A stretch of 64,000 nucleotides of DNA, taken from positions 29,216 through 93,215 of the forward strand of contig CAYGDY010000009.1 of NCBI GenBank assembly GCA_964348795.1, written 5' to 3'. Shown in pieces: positions 53,308-61,948 of the stretch; within the stretch, counting starts at the first letter, position 1, and each line of letters starts with the position of its first letter. Below the pieces are notes generated by a model. That model searched no databases, was not told the origin of the DNA, and saw only the letters and a list, made by a program, of their open reading frames with translations. The position numbers were made by a program, and so were the translations under genes. The DNA is from JADLAT01 sp964348795. Its GTDB lineage: Bacteria > Pseudomonadota > Alphaproteobacteria > Micavibrionales > Micavibrionaceae.

Positions 53308-53892
53308 ATGGCGAAAGTCGGCGCGCAAAGAGCAAGCGAACTCACAGGAGTGTCCAAATCCACCATCCAGAGATCCATGAACAATGGAAAAATTTCTTAT
53401 GAAATCGACCCCCATGGCCGGAGGATTGTCGATGTCTCCGAACTCGACAGGGTATTCGGTTTGAGAAGCGCCGGCAACACAGCCTCGGGCGGGACCTCCC
53501 CTTCCACCTCTGTCGAGCAGGAACTTGAAAAGGCCTCGGCCCTGCTGGAAATGGAGCGCCTGAAAATGCGCATCCGCATGCTGGAAGGCCAGATCGAAAT
53601 GATGGACACCCAGATCGACGATATCAAGGCCCAACGGGACCAATGGCAAAAACAGGCCTCGCAGGTTCTGATCACCAGCCAGTACTCCCAAAAACAGGCC
53701 GAGGAACTGGCCGAGCAAATCAAAGAGCGTGAACGCAGAGGCCGTGAACGCCGCGAAAAAATGGAGCAACAACAGCTCGAAGCCCGCATGAAAAAGATGA
53801 ATGCGCAAAACCAGAACGCCCAGAAACAGGCAGAAGCCGAAGCGGCCTCCCCCTTCGGAAAAATCTGGAAACGTATCAAAACAACAGGATAG
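53308..53892 (+). CDS. HTH plus coiled-coil protein of unknown function
   Basis: 194 residues. The N-terminal 50 residues form a MerR/Xis-like helix-turn-helix (ASELTGVSKSTIQRSMNNG, then an EIDPHGRRIVDVSELDRVF wing). A Ser/Thr/Gly linker is followed by about 110 residues of heptad-rich coiled coil (EQELEKASALLEMERLKM to KERERRGRERREKMEQQQ) and a Gln/Asn/Ala-rich tail. The layout resembles plasmid DNA-binding proteins of the KfrA type and DNA-binding regulators of phage replication, but it stands in an ordinary chromosomal setting. It could be a nucleoid or segregation-related DNA binder. Confidence 0.65.
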   Translation: MAKVGAQRASELTGVSKSTIQRSMNNGKISYEIDPHGRRIVDVSELDRVFGLRSAGNTASGGTSPSTSVEQELEKASALLEMERLKMRIRMLEGQIEMMDTQIDDIKAQRDQWQKQASQVLITSQYSQKQAEELAEQIKERERRGRERREKMEQQQLEARMKKMNAQNQNAQKQAEAEAASPFGKIWKRIKTTG

Positions 53893-53939
53893 TCACAAGC
53901 ATCTTCCCTTTTCAGGCATAAAAATGCTATCCTGAAGGG

Positions 53940-54494
53940 GTGAGAATATCCCTGTATAAACCCTTGCTTTGCGCCCTGTGTCTCGCTGTCTTTACGGCGG
54001 GGTTTTTGCCGCCTGCACACGCGCAAAAGGCCGATGACCCCTTGAACAAAAAACCGCCACCCCTTGATATGGCCAAGGTGCCCGATGAATATCTGGCAGA
54101 GGCCACGGCGTATAATGACGAATGTGAAGCCAATTACGATATGACGCAATATTACGATTGCCAGTGCCTGTCGTATGAATATCTGAAGGAGCGCGTCAAG
54201 GAGGGAAAATACGTCGATAAAAGCGAAATCACCCTTGCCATCGCCCGAAAATGCCGTGACGCCTCTCTGGCCTCTGGCCCTGTCTATGTGAATTGCCTCA
54301 AAACGGCAAACACGATGGAGCCCGGGACAGACCCCGAAAAATATTGCACCTGCGTAGCCAACAGCTATTCCAAACTCATGGAACGCGAAGCGCCAACGAT
54401 CAGCTCCCGCAGTATGATCCGGCTCAAAACACAGGCCACTGTGTCCTGCAGGAATCCGGCGCTGGCCAAACGGCTGTATCCGTATAATCCTTGA
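53940..54494 (+). CDS. Secreted Cys-rich protein of unknown function
   Basis: 184 residues from the GTG at 53940 (no ATG is available near the signal). A signal peptide LLCALCLAVFTAGFLPPAHA is followed by a mature domain with about eight cysteines (NDECEANYD, YYDCQCLSYEYLK, ARKCRDA, YVNCLK, KYCTCVANSYSKLM, VSCRNP), which suggests disulfide-bonded helical hairpins. The CxC pairs are spaced as in small periplasmic helical proteins. Not recognised. It is 4 bases from the convergent stop of the acyl-CoA dehydrogenase gene. Confidence 0.65.
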   Translation: MRISLYKPLLCALCLAVFTAGFLPPAHAQKADDPLNKKPPPLDMAKVPDEYLAEATAYNDECEANYDMTQYYDCQCLSYEYLKERVKEGKYVDKSEITLAIARKCRDASLASGPVYVNCLKTANTMEPGTDPEKYCTCVANSYSKLMEREAPTISSRSMIRLKTQATVSCRNPALAKRLYPYNP

Positions 54495-54497
54495 GTA

Positions 54498-56147
54498 TTA
54501 TAAAACCGCCCGCGCGCCATACATCACACTGTGAAAATGACCCAAAGCAAAGGGCAGGATATTTCCCGCAAAAAACGATGCCGTCCGGCGTTTATCCTGC
54601 GCGAATTCATCGGCCCGTCCGTGCAGGGCCTCCACAGAAGCCGACAACAGCGCGCCACCCGCCACAAGCCCCACCCCCTTCAAAAACGGTGAGGCCATGG
54701 CCTGCGCCAGCTCCAGATTTTGCGCTTGCCCCGCTTGTAATACAGCAGACACCGCGCCCTCCAGCGCGGCAAAATACGGCGCAAACAACGCGTGATCGGC
54801 AGATCCGATACGCGCCTTCATGACCGCCATATACACCCGCACCTGCGCCCCGCCATCTTTCAGGGTTTTGCGGAACACCAAATCCAGCGCCTGTATCCCG
54901 TTGGTTCCCTCATAAATGGGCAGGATTCTGGCATCGCGCAGATACTGCGCAGACCCCGTTTCCTCGATGAAGCCCATCCCACCGTGAACCTGCACGCCCA
55001 GCGAAGCGACCTCCTGCGCCATATCGGTGCACCAGCCCTTGACGATCGGTGTCATAACCTCCACACGGGCCTGATCCTTGGCATCCAGCGCCAGCGCGGC
55101 CTCATAAGCCAGAGCCCGTCCGGCTTGTGTCAAAGCCCGCATGGTCAACAGCATGCGCTTGACATCCGCATGACGGGCAATCGGGACTCTCGTATCCCCC
55201 CCCGTCATGGCTTTGCCCTGTAACCGGTTCTGTGCGTACTCCTGCGCATGCTGGGTGGCCCGCTCGGCAATCGCCACGCCTTGTAAACCCACGCTCAAAC
55301 GAGCGTTATTCATCATGGTAAACATGTATTTCAGCCCCATATGGGCTTCGCCCACCAAAAACCCTTTGGCATCTGAAAACGCCATCGTGCATGTGGGAGA
55401 CGCATGAATGCCGAGCTTATGCTCCAGCCCTATACATTCCAGCGTATTGCGCGTCCCGTCCTCTAGAACCTGTGGCACAATAAACAGGGAAATCCCGCGC
55501 ACATCTTCAGGGGCATCCGGCAACCGTGCCAGCACCAGATGAATGATGTTCTCCGCCATATCATGCGCGCCATACGTGATAAAAATTTTCTGGCCTGTGA
55601 TAGCGTAAGCCCCATCCCCGATCGACCGTGCCCGCGTGCGAATAAGCCCCAGATCAGACCCCGCCTGACTTTCCGTCAAATTCATCGTGCCTGTCCATTC
55701 TCCGGAAATCAGCCTGGGGAGATAATACGCTTTTTGTTCTTCCGAACCATGATGGGCAATCGCTTCGACCGCACCCTGATTGAGGAGCGGACACAAGCCA
55801 AACGCCATATTCGCGCCCTGCCACATTTCCTGCACCGGAAAGCACACCGCCCATGGCACCCCCTGCCCACCATAGGCAGGATCGAAAGGAATGGCATTCC
55901 AGCCCCCTGCGCAATATTGCCGGTAAGCGTCCTTGAAGCCTGTTGCGGTCCGTACTTTTCCCGCCTCCAGAAGGGCCCCTTGCCGATCCCCAACCTGATT
56001 GAGCGGCGCCAGAACTTCAGAGGCCAGCCTTGCGGCCTCCCCGAAAATAGCCTCTGTCATCTCCGGTCCGAAAGCCGGATGCGAAAACCCGAGCACATCG
56101 TGGAGAAGAAACTGCATCTCATCAACGGGAGGCACATACAGGCTCAT
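54498..56147 (-). CDS. Acyl-CoA dehydrogenase (DmdC/FadE-like)
   Basis: 549 residues. A flavoprotein that introduces a trans double bond into acyl-CoA, passing electrons to ETF. FAD/substrate motifs: GTMNLTESQAGSDLG, AITGQKIFITYGAHDM, LGIHASPTCTMAF (catalytic-domain strand), RLSVGLQGVAIAERA, and QVHGGMGFIEETGSAQYLRDARI. The N-terminal MSLYVPPVDEMQFLLHDVLG is typical of the long DmdC-type branch, whose members act on branched or sulfur-containing acyl groups. It stands alone; no thiolase or enoyl-CoA hydratase is adjacent. Confidence 0.9.
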   Translation of the reverse strand: MSLYVPPVDEMQFLLHDVLGFSHPAFGPEMTEAIFGEAARLASEVLAPLNQVGDRQGALLEAGKVRTATGFKDAYRQYCAGGWNAIPFDPAYGGQGVPWAVCFPVQEMWQGANMAFGLCPLLNQGAVEAIAHHGSEEQKAYYLPRLISGEWTGTMNLTESQAGSDLGLIRTRARSIGDGAYAITGQKIFITYGAHDMAENIIHLVLARLPDAPEDVRGISLFIVPQVLEDGTRNTLECIGLEHKLGIHASPTCTMAFSDAKGFLVGEAHMGLKYMFTMMNNARLSVGLQGVAIAERATQHAQEYAQNRLQGKAMTGGDTRVPIARHADVKRMLLTMRALTQAGRALAYEAALALDAKDQARVEVMTPIVKGWCTDMAQEVASLGVQVHGGMGFIEETGSAQYLRDARILPIYEGTNGIQALDLVFRKTLKDGGAQVRVYMAVMKARIGSADHALFAPYFAALEGAVSAVLQAGQAQNLELAQAMASPFLKGVGLVAGGALLSASVEALHGRADEFAQDKRRTASFFAGNILPFALGHFHSVMYGARAVL

Positions 56148-56238
56148 ACAAAATCCTTTGATATACTATGTTCATACCTTGGCACGCCCCTTGCAACACC
56201 CTGACAAGGATCATAGGAAAAGGATACCTTATTCTCCC

Positions 56239-57180
56239 ATGAATGCATTAACAAATTCAGTGGCCCATGCGATTTTTGAGACCTTCGGCAAGCAGGCCCC
56301 CCAAGGCGTGCTCAAAGCCATTGAAACCGCCAGCGCAAAAACAGGGGTCAATTTTTCCTATATGCTCCAGCAGGCCGCCGTGGAGAGCCGTTTTGACCCC
56401 GAAGCCAAAGCCAAATCCTCCAGCGCCTCAGGCCTGTACCAGTTTATCGAAAGCACATGGCTGTCCATGGTCGATAAATATGGCGAAAAACACGGCATAG
56501 AAACAGAAGGCAAAAGCAAAAAAGAAATTCTCGCCCTGCGCAACGACCCTGAAATTTCTGCCAATATGGCGGCAGAATTTGCCTCGGAGAACGAAAAATT
56601 CCTGCAGGATCACTGGGCAAAAGGCAAAAAGGACATCGGCTCCACAGAATTATATCTCGCGCATTTCATGGGGGCCGGCGGCGCGGCGGGCTTCCTGAAC
56701 GCCCGTGATAAAAACCCGCTCCAGCAGGCCGCCCTCCTGTTTCCAGAAGCCGCGCAGGCCAATAAATCCGTGTTTTACGATACCAAAACGGGCCGGCCCA
56801 AAACCATGGATGAGGTCTACGGGTTTTTCGATAAAAAATTTCAAATTAAGGATAACGTCATCCTGCCCGAGATGGAAACTGCCAGCGCGCAACTCCTTCC
56901 TCCCGCCGTTTTGGACACCGCGCACGCGAAAAAGTCTGCCCAAGCCACACACGCGCTCTATGGCCAGATTGCACAAAATAACTTCCTGACCAGCAGTATC
57001 TATACCAACACGCCGCCCTTGCCGGCACCGGCGCTTCCACCCGTTCCACACGGCATGCCAAAGAATAAAATTCCAGACACCGCGCAAAGCCTGCTTCGCT
57101 CCCCCATCGACCTGATGCTGTTGGCCCAGCTCGATACGCTCAATCCTTCAAAAGACAGCAATCAAAAATCGAAGTTTTAA
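56239..57180 (+). CDS. Lytic transglycosylase (SLT domain)
   Basis: 313 residues from the ATG at 56239; an upstream in-frame extension is rejected because it lies antisense to the dehydrogenase gene. An SLT-like catalytic domain spans about residues 30-150: FSYMLQQAAVESRFDPEAKAKSS (catalytic Glu), SASGLYQFIESTWLSMVD, and later ELYLAHFMGAGGAAGFLN. It cleaves peptidoglycan with formation of 1,6-anhydromuramic acid. No signal peptide is present, as in flagellar or phage-like transglycosylases exported by other routes. The C-terminal half is Pro/Ala-rich. Confidence 0.82.
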   Translation: MNALTNSVAHAIFETFGKQAPQGVLKAIETASAKTGVNFSYMLQQAAVESRFDPEAKAKSSSASGLYQFIESTWLSMVDKYGEKHGIETEGKSKKEILALRNDPEISANMAAEFASENEKFLQDHWAKGKKDIGSTELYLAHFMGAGGAAGFLNARDKNPLQQAALLFPEAAQANKSVFYDTKTGRPKTMDEVYGFFDKKFQIKDNVILPEMETASAQLLPPAVLDTAHAKKSAQATHALYGQIAQNNFLTSSIYTNTPPLPAPALPPVPHGMPKNKIPDTAQSLLRSPIDLMLLAQLDTLNPSKDSNQKSKF

Positions 57181-57195
57181 GATATCTCCCCCCAC

Positions 57196-57274
57196 GTCAT
57201 CGCGAAGCCCCCATAAGGGGCTGTGGCGATCCAGAAAAAAGACTGGATTGCTTCGGCTTCGCCTCGCAATGACT
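57196..57274. repeat. Family B palindromic repeat
   Basis: GTCATCGCGAAGC, then GTGGCGATCCAGAA, GACTGGATTGC and CCTCGCAATGAC, about 79 bases in the same layout as 49060. It lies between the transglycosylase and E1-rhodanese genes. Confidence 0.8.
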
Positions 57275-57344
57275 GTTTATGAAGGGTGCCTTGCCACACA
57301 AAAAACCCTTGACGGCTCCACCAAAACGGCGTTGAGGTAGAAGC

Positions 57345-58424
57345 ATGACACAGGCCAGCCGCTACAGCCGCCAGACCATCCTGCCTGAAATCAGGCCAGA
57401 AGGGCAGGAAAAGTTCGCCCGTGCCTCTGTCCTGTGTGTCGGGGCGGGGGGATTGGGCTCTCCCGCTTTGCTTTATCTGACAGCCGCGGGTGTGGGGCGG
57501 ATCGGGATCATCGACCCTGACGTGGTGGAGGAGAGCAATCTTCAGCGCCAGATTCTGTTTACCACCGAGGATCTGGGACACAACAAGGCCGCGCGCGCGA
57601 AAGCCCATTTGAGCGCCCGCAACCCCGATGTGACCCTGACCGCCTATCCGGAATCTCTCACTGCGGACAATGCGCTGAACCTGTTTGCAGACTATGATGT
57701 GATCGTCGATGGCACAGACAATTTCGCCACAAAATTCCTGATCAACGATGCGGCTATAAAAACCGGCAAGCCCTTCGTTTATGGCTCCATTCTGGGGTTT
57801 GAGGGACAGGTCGCCAGCTTTGGCCTGCGCGGCGGGCCATGCTACCGGTGCCTGTTCCCGCACGCCCCCCGCGAAAATGTGCCGTCCTGCGCACAAGCCG
57901 GTGTAATCGGCGCGGTGGCAGGGCTCATCGGCACCACCCAAGCCATGGAGGTTCTGAAAATTATTCTCAAACATCAAGATTTGCCTCCGCTCTCCGGCAC
58001 CCTGTGGCGGATAGACACGCGCACCATGCACAACAGCCTGTTTCCCCTTCCCAAAGACCCCGCCTGCCCTGTATGTTCTCAGGAAAAGGAGTTGATTATG
58101 CTTGAAAACACATCCACCACCTGCGCGGGCCCTATCCGCGAGTGCACCCCGACAGAGGCCAAGGCCCAAACCACGGCGCGCTTGCTCGATGTCCGCGAAG
58201 ACCACGAATGGGCGGCGGGCCATATTACAGGCGCGGAGCATTTCGCACTCTCAAGACTCGCCGAAGGCCAATACCCCGATTGCGCCAAAGACACCCCCCT
58301 TGTACTTTATTGCAAGGGCGGTTTCCGAAGCAAGCAAGCCGCAGAGCTCCTGCAAGCCCGCGGCTACACAAATCTGACCAGCATGACGGGCGGATATGAT
58401 CTGTGGTGCAAAACGGTTTTGTGA
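57345..58424 (+). CDS. moeB: ThiF/MoeB-type E1-like adenylyltransferase with C-terminal rhodanese domain
   Basis: 359 residues. The N-terminal E1 domain adenylates the C-terminal glycine of a sulfur-carrier protein (MoaD or ThiS). Visible: CVGAGGLGSPALLYLTAAGVG (nucleotide loop), NLQRQILFTTEDLG, VIVDGTDNFATKFLIND, a zinc site formed by CYRC and CPVC, and VPSCAQAGVIG. The C-terminal rhodanese domain (TARLLDVREDHEWAAGH, LVLYCKGGFRSKQA with active-site Cys) can supply sulfur, as in MoeZ/Uba4-type proteins. Whether it serves molybdopterin, thiamine or tRNA thiolation cannot be decided. Confidence 0.88.
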   Translation: MTQASRYSRQTILPEIRPEGQEKFARASVLCVGAGGLGSPALLYLTAAGVGRIGIIDPDVVEESNLQRQILFTTEDLGHNKAARAKAHLSARNPDVTLTAYPESLTADNALNLFADYDVIVDGTDNFATKFLINDAAIKTGKPFVYGSILGFEGQVASFGLRGGPCYRCLFPHAPRENVPSCAQAGVIGAVAGLIGTTQAMEVLKIILKHQDLPPLSGTLWRIDTRTMHNSLFPLPKDPACPVCSQEKELIMLENTSTTCAGPIRECTPTEAKAQTTARLLDVREDHEWAAGHITGAEHFALSRLAEGQYPDCAKDTPLVLYCKGGFRSKQAAELLQARGYTNLTSMTGGYDLWCKTVL

Positions 58425-58442
58425 TGTGTCTTTCATCTTGAT

Positions 58443-58505
58443 TGTCATCCTGAACGACAGTGAAGGATCTTGTTTGAGATTCTTCGGCATTGCCTCAGAA
58501 TGACA
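58443..58505. repeat. Family A palindromic repeat (full-length)
   Basis: TGTCATCCTGAACG, GTGAAGGATCTTG, GAGATTCTTCGGC and CTCAGAATGACA, about 63 bases. It lies in front of trmN6, whose reading frame happens to extend into it without being translated from there. Confidence 0.82.
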
Positions 58506-58556
58506 AAAAAAAATGGATTTATGCTCAGAAAGAAAGGCTCTAGGAACATTCCCATA

Positions 58557-59297
58557 ATGCAAAATACCATTCATCTCCTGAACAAACGCCTGACTCTCCA
58601 TCAGCCCGAAGACGGATTTAAAACCGCGATTGACGGCGTGCTTCTGGCGGCGGCTTGCCCTGCCAAGGCGGAGGAACATGTCCTTGATCTGGGATGCGGG
58701 GTGGGGACGGCTGGCCTGTGCGTTCTGGCCCGCACGCCGGAAGTCCTGCTGACGGGGATTGATATCCAAGCCGACCATATCGGGCTGGCCCGCGCCAATG
58801 CGCTGGAAAACAAGATGGCAGAACACAGCCAGTTTGAAACCGCCTGCGTGACAGATTATATCCGGCGCGATGCAGGAGGAAAAAACCGCCTGTTTGACCA
58901 TGTGACCTGCAACCCGCCCTATAATGAATCGGGCGCGCATGTGCGCTCGCCCTCCCCCGCGAAGGCGCTGGCCATGGGGCATGATCAGACAACACTGGAA
59001 GACTGGATAACCTGCGCGAACCGGAATTTGAAATCAGGTGGAAGCTTTACACTGGTGCATCAGGCCAGCCAGCTTGATAAAATCCTGCAAGCGCTGGAGG
59101 GGAAATTCGGCGCGGTGGAGATCATCCCTCTGTGGCCCAAAACAGGCATCCCTGCAAAACGGGTGATTATCCGTTGTTTGAAAGACCGGAAATCCCCCGC
59201 GACCCTGCACGCGGGGATCACGCTCCATCAAGAAAATGGGGATTACACCCTTGAGGCCGAAGCCCTTTTGCGGGGCATGAAAGCCCTTATCCCTTGA
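58557..59297 (+). CDS. trmN6: tRNA1(Val) (adenine(37)-N6)-methyltransferase-type enzyme
   Basis: 246 residues from the ATG at 58557. Longer in-frame starts lie within or next to the repeat and are rejected; ATG 58521 remains possible. A class I MTase with DLGCGVGTAGLCVLAR (SAM loop), LTGIDIQADHIGLARANA and the catalytic NPPYNESG of N6-adenine methyltransferases acting on tRNA or rRNA. LHQPEDGFKTAIDGVLLAAA at the start is typical of the TrmN6/YfiC group. Its last 11 bases overlap the convergent glyS gene. Confidence 0.85.
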   Translation: MQNTIHLLNKRLTLHQPEDGFKTAIDGVLLAAACPAKAEEHVLDLGCGVGTAGLCVLARTPEVLLTGIDIQADHIGLARANALENKMAEHSQFETACVTDYIRRDAGGKNRLFDHVTCNPPYNESGAHVRSPSPAKALAMGHDQTTLEDWITCANRNLKSGGSFTLVHQASQLDKILQALEGKFGAVEIIPLWPKTGIPAKRVIIRCLKDRKSPATLHAGITLHQENGDYTLEAEALLRGMKALIP

Positions 59298-60900
59298 TTT
59301 TCTTTCTGATATACGCCGCGACATTGTCCAGTGCCACGCGCTCCTGCGCCATCGTGTTTCTATCGCGCACGGTCACGGTCTGATCGGTCAGGGTATCATT
59401 ATCAATCGTAAAGCACGATGGCGTGCCAATCTCATCCTGCCGCGCATAGCGTTTGCCGATATTTTGCTTGATGTCCAGATCCACCGCGAAGTCTTCGCGC
59501 AGTTCCAGATAGAGCTTCGTCGCGGGCTCCACATGCTCGGGCTTGGCGGTGAGCGGTAATATCGCGGCCTTTTTCGGGGCCATAGACGGATGGAAATTCA
59601 GATACATTCCCGATGGGCGGTTTTTATCGACCGTATAGGCTTGACAAATCAGCGCCAAAACCCCGCGTGTCAACCCCGTGGAGGGCTCGATCACATGCGG
59701 CGTAAAACGGCGATTCGCGGGCTGGTCAAAATATTCCAGCTTCTCGCCGGAGAATTTCTCATGCTGGGTCAGGTCAAAATTCCCGCGATGGGCAATGCCC
59801 TCCAGCTCCCCGAAATTGGGGTCCGTGAACGGGAAGCGATATTCCACATCAATCGTTCTGCTGGAATAATGCGCCAGCTCCTCTTTCGCAATGTCATTGA
59901 AGTTGAGCTCGGATTTGGGGATTCCAACCGATTCCCAGAATGCCGTGCGCTGATCCACCCAGAAATCAAACCATAGCGGCACGTCCTGTTCCTCGCAGAA
60001 CCATTCCAGCTCCATTTGCTCGAACTCGCGGGAGCGGAAAATAAAATTCCGCGGCGTGACCTCGTTCCGGAACGCCTTCCCGATCTGCGCAATCCCGAAC
60101 GGCACACGCACACGGGACGAATCCACCACATTTTTGAAATTGAGGAAAATCCCCGCGCAGGTCTCGGGGCGGAGATAGACTTTGCTCGATTCGTCTCTCA
60201 AAACACCGGTGTGGGATTCAAACATCAGATTAAATTGACGAGGCTCTGTCAAATCCCCTCCACAATTGGGGCACGGAGTTTGCAAACCCGTTTTTGTCTT
60301 TTGCTCTGTTGCCATGTATTCCAAAAGCGTTGTAACAGCAATCGGATCGGCAAAAGGCTCTTGTGCTTGAAGTGCTAAATCCTCCGCAAGCCAGGAAAGC
60401 GTTACGGAAGGATTCCTGACCAAGGCAAGCCCCGGGGCAAGTTTTTTACCCTTGGCTTCCGCCCATTTCAACGCTTTCGCGCTTTCAAATTTCAGAAACT
60501 GGCTATATCCCGATTCTCCGAAAGCCTCACCGAAGGACAATACCCATTCTGACTCCTTGAGCATGTCCCAGACATGATCTGCTCGGAACAGCTTCTTGCA
60601 TTTCCGGCACGTCTGCATCGGATCACTAAACCCGCCGACATGCCCCGAGGCCTCCCAGCATTTGGGGTTCTGGATAATCGCGCTGTCCACGCCCACGATC
60701 TCGATCGGCATGCCATCGGGGCCAATCGGGGGGGTCAGCACCATTTTCCGCCACCACATATCGCGCAGATTGTTTTTCAGCTCCACGCCCAAGGGGCCGT
60801 AATCCCAAAACCCGTTCAGCCCGCCATAAATATCGGACGCGGCAAAAATAAACCCTCTGCGCTTGCACAGCGCAACAATGTCTTTCATATCCTTGGTCAT
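59287..60900 (-). CDS. glyS: Glycyl-tRNA synthetase, alpha2 (single-chain) type
   Basis: 537 residues. A class II synthetase charging tRNA-Gly as a homodimer: KRRGFIFAASDIYGGLNGFWDYGPLG (motif 1 region), FRNEVTPRNFIFRSREFEQMELEWF (motif 2), and a C-terminal anticodon-binding domain (MAPKKAAILPLTAKPEH, then DVRNTM-like RDRNTMAQERV). Two Zn-finger-like pairs are present (CRKCKKLF and CPNCGGDL), as in eukaryotic, archaeal and some bacterial enzymes. Most Alphaproteobacteria instead encode GlyQ and GlyS of an alpha2beta2 enzyme, so this single-gene form is unusual. Confidence 0.92.
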   Translation of the reverse strand: MTKDMKDIVALCKRRGFIFAASDIYGGLNGFWDYGPLGVELKNNLRDMWWRKMVLTPPIGPDGMPIEIVGVDSAIIQNPKCWEASGHVGGFSDPMQTCRKCKKLFRADHVWDMLKESEWVLSFGEAFGESGYSQFLKFESAKALKWAEAKGKKLAPGLALVRNPSVTLSWLAEDLALQAQEPFADPIAVTTLLEYMATEQKTKTGLQTPCPNCGGDLTEPRQFNLMFESHTGVLRDESSKVYLRPETCAGIFLNFKNVVDSSRVRVPFGIAQIGKAFRNEVTPRNFIFRSREFEQMELEWFCEEQDVPLWFDFWVDQRTAFWESVGIPKSELNFNDIAKEELAHYSSRTIDVEYRFPFTDPNFGELEGIAHRGNFDLTQHEKFSGEKLEYFDQPANRRFTPHVIEPSTGLTRGVLALICQAYTVDKNRPSGMYLNFHPSMAPKKAAILPLTAKPEHVEPATKLYLELREDFAVDLDIKQNIGKRYARQDEIGTPSCFTIDNDTLTDQTVTVRDRNTMAQERVALDNVAAYIRKKIKG

Positions 60901-61016
60901 GGGCGTACTCTTTTCTCGTTATAATTCACAGCCCTTCAGACATACGGTTTTCCACCCCTCAAATCAAGCCCTCAAGTCTTTCAATATGCTGTTTTTAATT
61001 TGTTTTTTAAGGTAAT

Positions 61017-61045
61017 TTGCACAAAAAATCATTTTCCCCTATAAT
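61017..61045 (+). promoter_or_regulatory. Sigma-70 promoter of the small gene at 61069
   Basis: TTGCAC (61017-61022) and a perfect TATAAT (61040-61045) with a 17-base spacer, predicting a start of transcription near 61052. An AAGGAG site (61056-61061) follows almost at once, 7 bases before the ATG. Confidence 0.8.
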
Positions 61046-61068
61046 GCCCGTATACAAGGAGAAAGACA

Positions 61069-61311
61069 ATGTCCAACATTGGATATGACATGATCGACAC
61101 GGACATAGGCGACACCACTGCCGCTGGCAAGACTGCGCTGGCAAAGCTCAACCCCACCTTCGCGCTGGCCATCAAGACCACCCTGCAAAGGGGCCGGTCG
61201 AAACCCGAAGAAGACTGGGGCGCACGTCTGGCAGAAAGTCGGGACTGGTTGATGAGCCTTGACGCTTCAAACGACCCCGATCATGGCCTGCATCTCGATG
61301 AAGCGGCGTAG
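61069..61311 (+). CDS. Small hypothetical protein with consensus promoter and ribosome-binding site
   Basis: 80 residues, without signal peptide, membrane segment or Cys. The sequence is Asp/Ala-rich and partly amphipathic (ALAKLNPTFALAIKTTLQRG, then EEDWGARLAESRDWLMSLD) with a His/Asp end. A near-consensus promoter and AAGGAG site indicate strong expression with a very short leader. It stands alone between glyS and adk, both on the other strand. Not recognised. Confidence 0.7.
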   Translation: MSNIGYDMIDTDIGDTTAAGKTALAKLNPTFALAIKTTLQRGRSKPEEDWGARLAESRDWLMSLDASNDPDHGLHLDEAA

Positions 61312-61338
61312 CGAAAGAAGCGTGCCGTCCGCCCCTTG

Positions 61339-61908
61339 TCAGCCTTTCAAGGCGCTTGCAATTTCCGCTGAAACCGCCTCGATAGACTGCATCCCGTTGA
61401 TCTTGCGCAAAAGCCGCTTGCCCTCGTAATACGGCAGGATCGGGGCTGTTTGCTCGCGGTAAACCTGCAGACGATGACGCAGGATGTCTTCGTTGTCGTC
61501 ACTGCGGGCGATTTTCGTTTCCCCCGCGCGTTTCTTGACCCGCTCGACCAGTTCATCCTCGACCACTTCCAGCACAACAACATGATCAATTTTACGGCCC
61601 ATGCCCATCAACATATCATCCAGCGCTCGGGCTTGCGCCAGCGTACGGGGGAAGCCATCCAGAATAAAGCCCTTGGCACATTCGGGCTCTGCAATGCAGT
61701 TAGCAATCAGCTCAATCATAATCTCGTCCGACACGAGCTGACCGGAATCCATGATATGCTTGAGCCGCTGGCCCAGATCACTCTGGGAAGCCACCTCCCC
61801 GCGCAACATGTCCCCCGTGGAGAGGTGCTTGATCCGATGCGCCGTACGCAACTGATTGGCCTGCGTTCCTTTTCCGGCACCCGGGGGGCCAAACAATATC
61901 ACGTTCAT
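61339..61908 (-). CDS. adk: Adenylate kinase
   Basis: 189 residues. Converts ATP and AMP to two ADP. The P-loop GPPGAGKGT, the AMP-binding STGDMLRGEV and GFILDGFPRTLAQA, and GETKIARSDDNEDILRHRL are conserved. The LID is the short, zinc-free form, as in other Alphaproteobacteria. It lies 40 bases downstream of secY in the order of the spc operon, but no ribosomal protein gene follows it. Confidence 0.96.
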   Translation of the reverse strand: MNVILFGPPGAGKGTQANQLRTAHRIKHLSTGDMLRGEVASQSDLGQRLKHIMDSGQLVSDEIMIELIANCIAEPECAKGFILDGFPRTLAQARALDDMLMGMGRKIDHVVVLEVVEDELVERVKKRAGETKIARSDDNEDILRHRLQVYREQTAPILPYYEGKRLLRKINGMQSIEAVSAEIASALKG

Positions 61909-61948
61909 TCTGCCAGTGTCTCCTTCATGCGTTCGTTATGTTCAAGAC

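Noticed and set aside
57177..58241. 354-codon minus-strand frame opposite the E1-rhodanese gene
   Set aside because: The plus-strand protein has all catalytic motifs; the antisense frame has none and begins inside a repeat.
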